Shown here piece by piece: positions 28,378 through 29,701 of a stretch of DNA of 29,701 bases. The position numbers and the translations under genes are program-made. Source of the stretch: VMFP01 sp964630025 (GTDB lineage Bacteria; Patescibacteriota; Andersenbacteria; UBA10190; CAIZMI01); assembly GCA_964630025.1 (NCBI GenBank), contig CAZVRG010000010.1:1-29701 (forward strand), read 5' to 3'. How positions within the stretch are numbered: the first letter of the stretch is position 1; every line of letters begins with the position of its first letter. Under the pieces are notes generated by a model. That model was given only the letters and a program-made list of their open reading frames with translations, ran no database searches and was not told where the DNA came from.

Positions 28378-28440
28378 TCGTGCTACGGAAGTAGTATGGG
28401 ATGAGAGATCGTAGTACACTGCACCATACGGAGGTAACCA

Positions 28441-29701
28441 TTGGCAGAGCGAACACCACAATCTGTTGAAGATGTCCTGACGGAGTGGGGATACCTTACG
28501 TCCGAGCAGCGCGACGCGCTGCATGATTTAATGGCGCGCACCGGTCGTACGGCAGACGATCTCTTGCTGTCCGAGCGGTTTGTCCCGGAGGAACAATTCG
28601 CGCGTGCAAAAGGCGTTGTGCTCGGTATCCCCTATGTGGATTTGCGGCGCACCGCCATTCAGCCCGACGCCGTCAAGGAAATTTCTTTTGAGGCTGCCCG
28701 CACCTACTCCTTCATTCCCTTTGCGAAGGACGGAAACGTGCTGCACGTTGCGCTTGCGCAGCCGGAGAATTTCCAGGCCCTTGAGGCGGTAAAATTCCTC
28801 ACCAAGAAATCAGGCATAAGCACGCAAATCCACATCGCGACCGTCTCCGCGGTTGAAGAAGCGCTCTCAAAATCTCTTGGCGGCTTGCATGCGGAGGTCG
28901 CAACGGCTATTCAAGAATTTTCCGCAGAAGTGGAGCAGGCCGGCGGCATGAAGAAAGGAGAAGAACGCGACCTTGAGCGCATTTTGGAAGAAGCGCCCGC
29001 AACCAAAGCCGTTGCCGTGGTGATTCGCTATGCCATTGAGGGACGCGCAAGCGACATTCACATTGAACCAGAACCGGACAATCTCCGCATTCGCTTTCGC
29101 GTGGATGGCGCGCTGCACACGAGCTTAGTGTTGCCGCTTAAAGTGCACAGCGCCATCGTGTCGCGCATCAAAATTTTGAGTAATCTCAAAATTGACGAGC
29201 AGCGGTTGCCGCAAGACGGACGCTTTTCCACCACCACCGGCGGGCACGAATATGACTTTCGTGTGTCGATGATGCCCACCGCGGTTGGCGAGAAAGTGGC
29301 GCTGCGCATCCTTGATAAATCACAAGGCGCAGCGGCGTTCGAGACGCTCGGCTATACGGGACGTCGCAAAGAGGATTTGGTGACTGCGCTTGCGCGCCCC
29401 CACGGACTCTTCCTCATTACCGGACCAACCGGTTCCGGAAAATCGACGACGCTCTTTTCGGCGTTGGATCATCTCAACACACCGGATGTCAACATTGTGA
29501 CTTTGGAGGATCCGGTGGAATATCATGTGCCCGGCGTGAACCAGACGCAGGTGAATCCGGATATCGGACTGACGTTTGCATCGGGCCTCCGCAGCATTCT
29601 GCGACAAGACCCCGACATTATTATGGTGGGGGAAATCCGCGATATCGAGACGGCGGAACTTGTTGTGCACTCTGCGCTCACTGGGCACCTTGTGCTCTCC
29701 A
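28441..29701 (+). CDS. pilB: Type IV pilus extension ATPase PilB (partial, runs off the window)
   Basis: The hexameric motor that powers pilus assembly (GspE/PilB family). It starts at TTG 28441 with GGAGGT 5 bases upstream; 420 codons are present and the frame is open to the last base. N-terminal GspE-N domain about 1-155 (EDVLTEWGYLTSEQRDAL, then VDLRRTAIQPDAVKEISFEAA), N2 domain with SDIHIEPEPDNLRIRFRVDG, ATPase core with Walker A GPTGSGKST, Asp box LEDPVEY, Walker B-type RQDPDIIMVGEIRD and the start of the His box HSALTGHLVLS. A C-terminal Cys-rich zinc region would lie beyond the edge. The usual retraction ATPase (pilT) and platform (pilC) may follow. Confidence 0.93.
   Translation, partial: MAERTPQSVEDVLTEWGYLTSEQRDALHDLMARTGRTADDLLLSERFVPEEQFARAKGVVLGIPYVDLRRTAIQPDAVKEISFEAARTYSFIPFAKDGNVLHVALAQPENFQALEAVKFLTKKSGISTQIHIATVSAVEEALSKSLGGLHAEVATAIQEFSAEVEQAGGMKKGEERDLERILEEAPATKAVAVVIRYAIEGRASDIHIEPEPDNLRIRFRVDGALHTSLVLPLKVHSAIVSRIKILSNLKIDEQRLPQDGRFSTTTGGHEYDFRVSMMPTAVGEKVALRILDKSQGAAAFETLGYTGRRKEDLVTALARPHGLFLITGPTGSGKSTTLFSALDHLNTPDVNIVTLEDPVEYHVPGVNQTQVNPDIGLTFASGLRSILRQDPDIIMVGEIRDIETAELVVHSALTGHLVLS

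Overview
The window is bacterial DNA, GC-rich over most of its length, using the standard code (TGA works as a stop: the VanW gene ends in a TGA that overlaps the next ATG). Gene content and style point to the Candidate Phyla Radiation (Patescibacteria). This is inference: a membrane-free histidine kinase with a variant H-box, a VanW-domain surface protein, a divergent UppS-like prenyltransferase, ClpC, RecX, ComF, isolated tRNAs among small orphan genes, and a compact type IV pilus cluster (pilM-pilN-pilO-small membrane protein-pilB). I cannot place it more finely. A run of 10 N at 12472-12481 marks an assembly gap.

Layout. 1-5400: tail of an unknown gene, histidine kinase, a membrane-anchored unknown protein on the minus strand, an HAD-like protein and a sugar-1-phosphate nucleotidyltransferase (RmlA-like). 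5400-9550, minus strand: a CYTH-domain protein, an unusual 622-residue protein that joins an adenylate-kinase-like P-loop domain, a nucleotidyltransferase domain and an HD domain, a second RmlA-like paralog, and an UppS-like enzyme. 9640-12083: divergent promoters, then VanW protein and a Nudix hydrolase, translationally coupled. 12278-12640: tRNA-Arg(GCG), the assembly gap, a half tRNA-Cys and two copies of a 49-bp repeat. 12775-13800: dihydroorotase.

13800-15430 is the most accessory-looking stretch. A polyprenyl synthetase survives only as a C-terminal piece. Beside it lie a frame-broken gene with a pre-toxin TG-like motif and a roughly 210-nt self-contained unit (AT-rich promoter, leader hairpin, perfect Shine-Dalgarno, 31-residue membrane peptide, intrinsic terminator) that I regard as the best candidate for an undescribed small system. 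15480-19630 holds small orphan genes (VOC protein, 46-residue basic protein, unknown 161-residue protein, alpha/beta hydrolase, NBR1-Ig-like secreted protein, Nudix, a methyltransferase stub, a HicB-like protein) and tRNA-Ser(CGA) and tRNA-Lys(CTT). 19750-23890, minus strand: membrane protein, ComF, ClpC. 24186-29701: RecX, then the type IV pilus genes, interrupted by a tautomerase-like gene on the opposite strand and a phased T-tract array; pilB runs off the end.

Across the window several genes without a Shine-Dalgarno have a -10 element placed so that transcription would begin at or within a few bases of the start codon (VanW, Nudix 18732, membrane protein 20302, CYTH, histidine kinase). 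This suggests frequent leaderless transcripts. Two divergent promoter pairs share overlapping -35 hexamers. All assignments come from reading motifs and domain order by eye; no database search or folding program was run.
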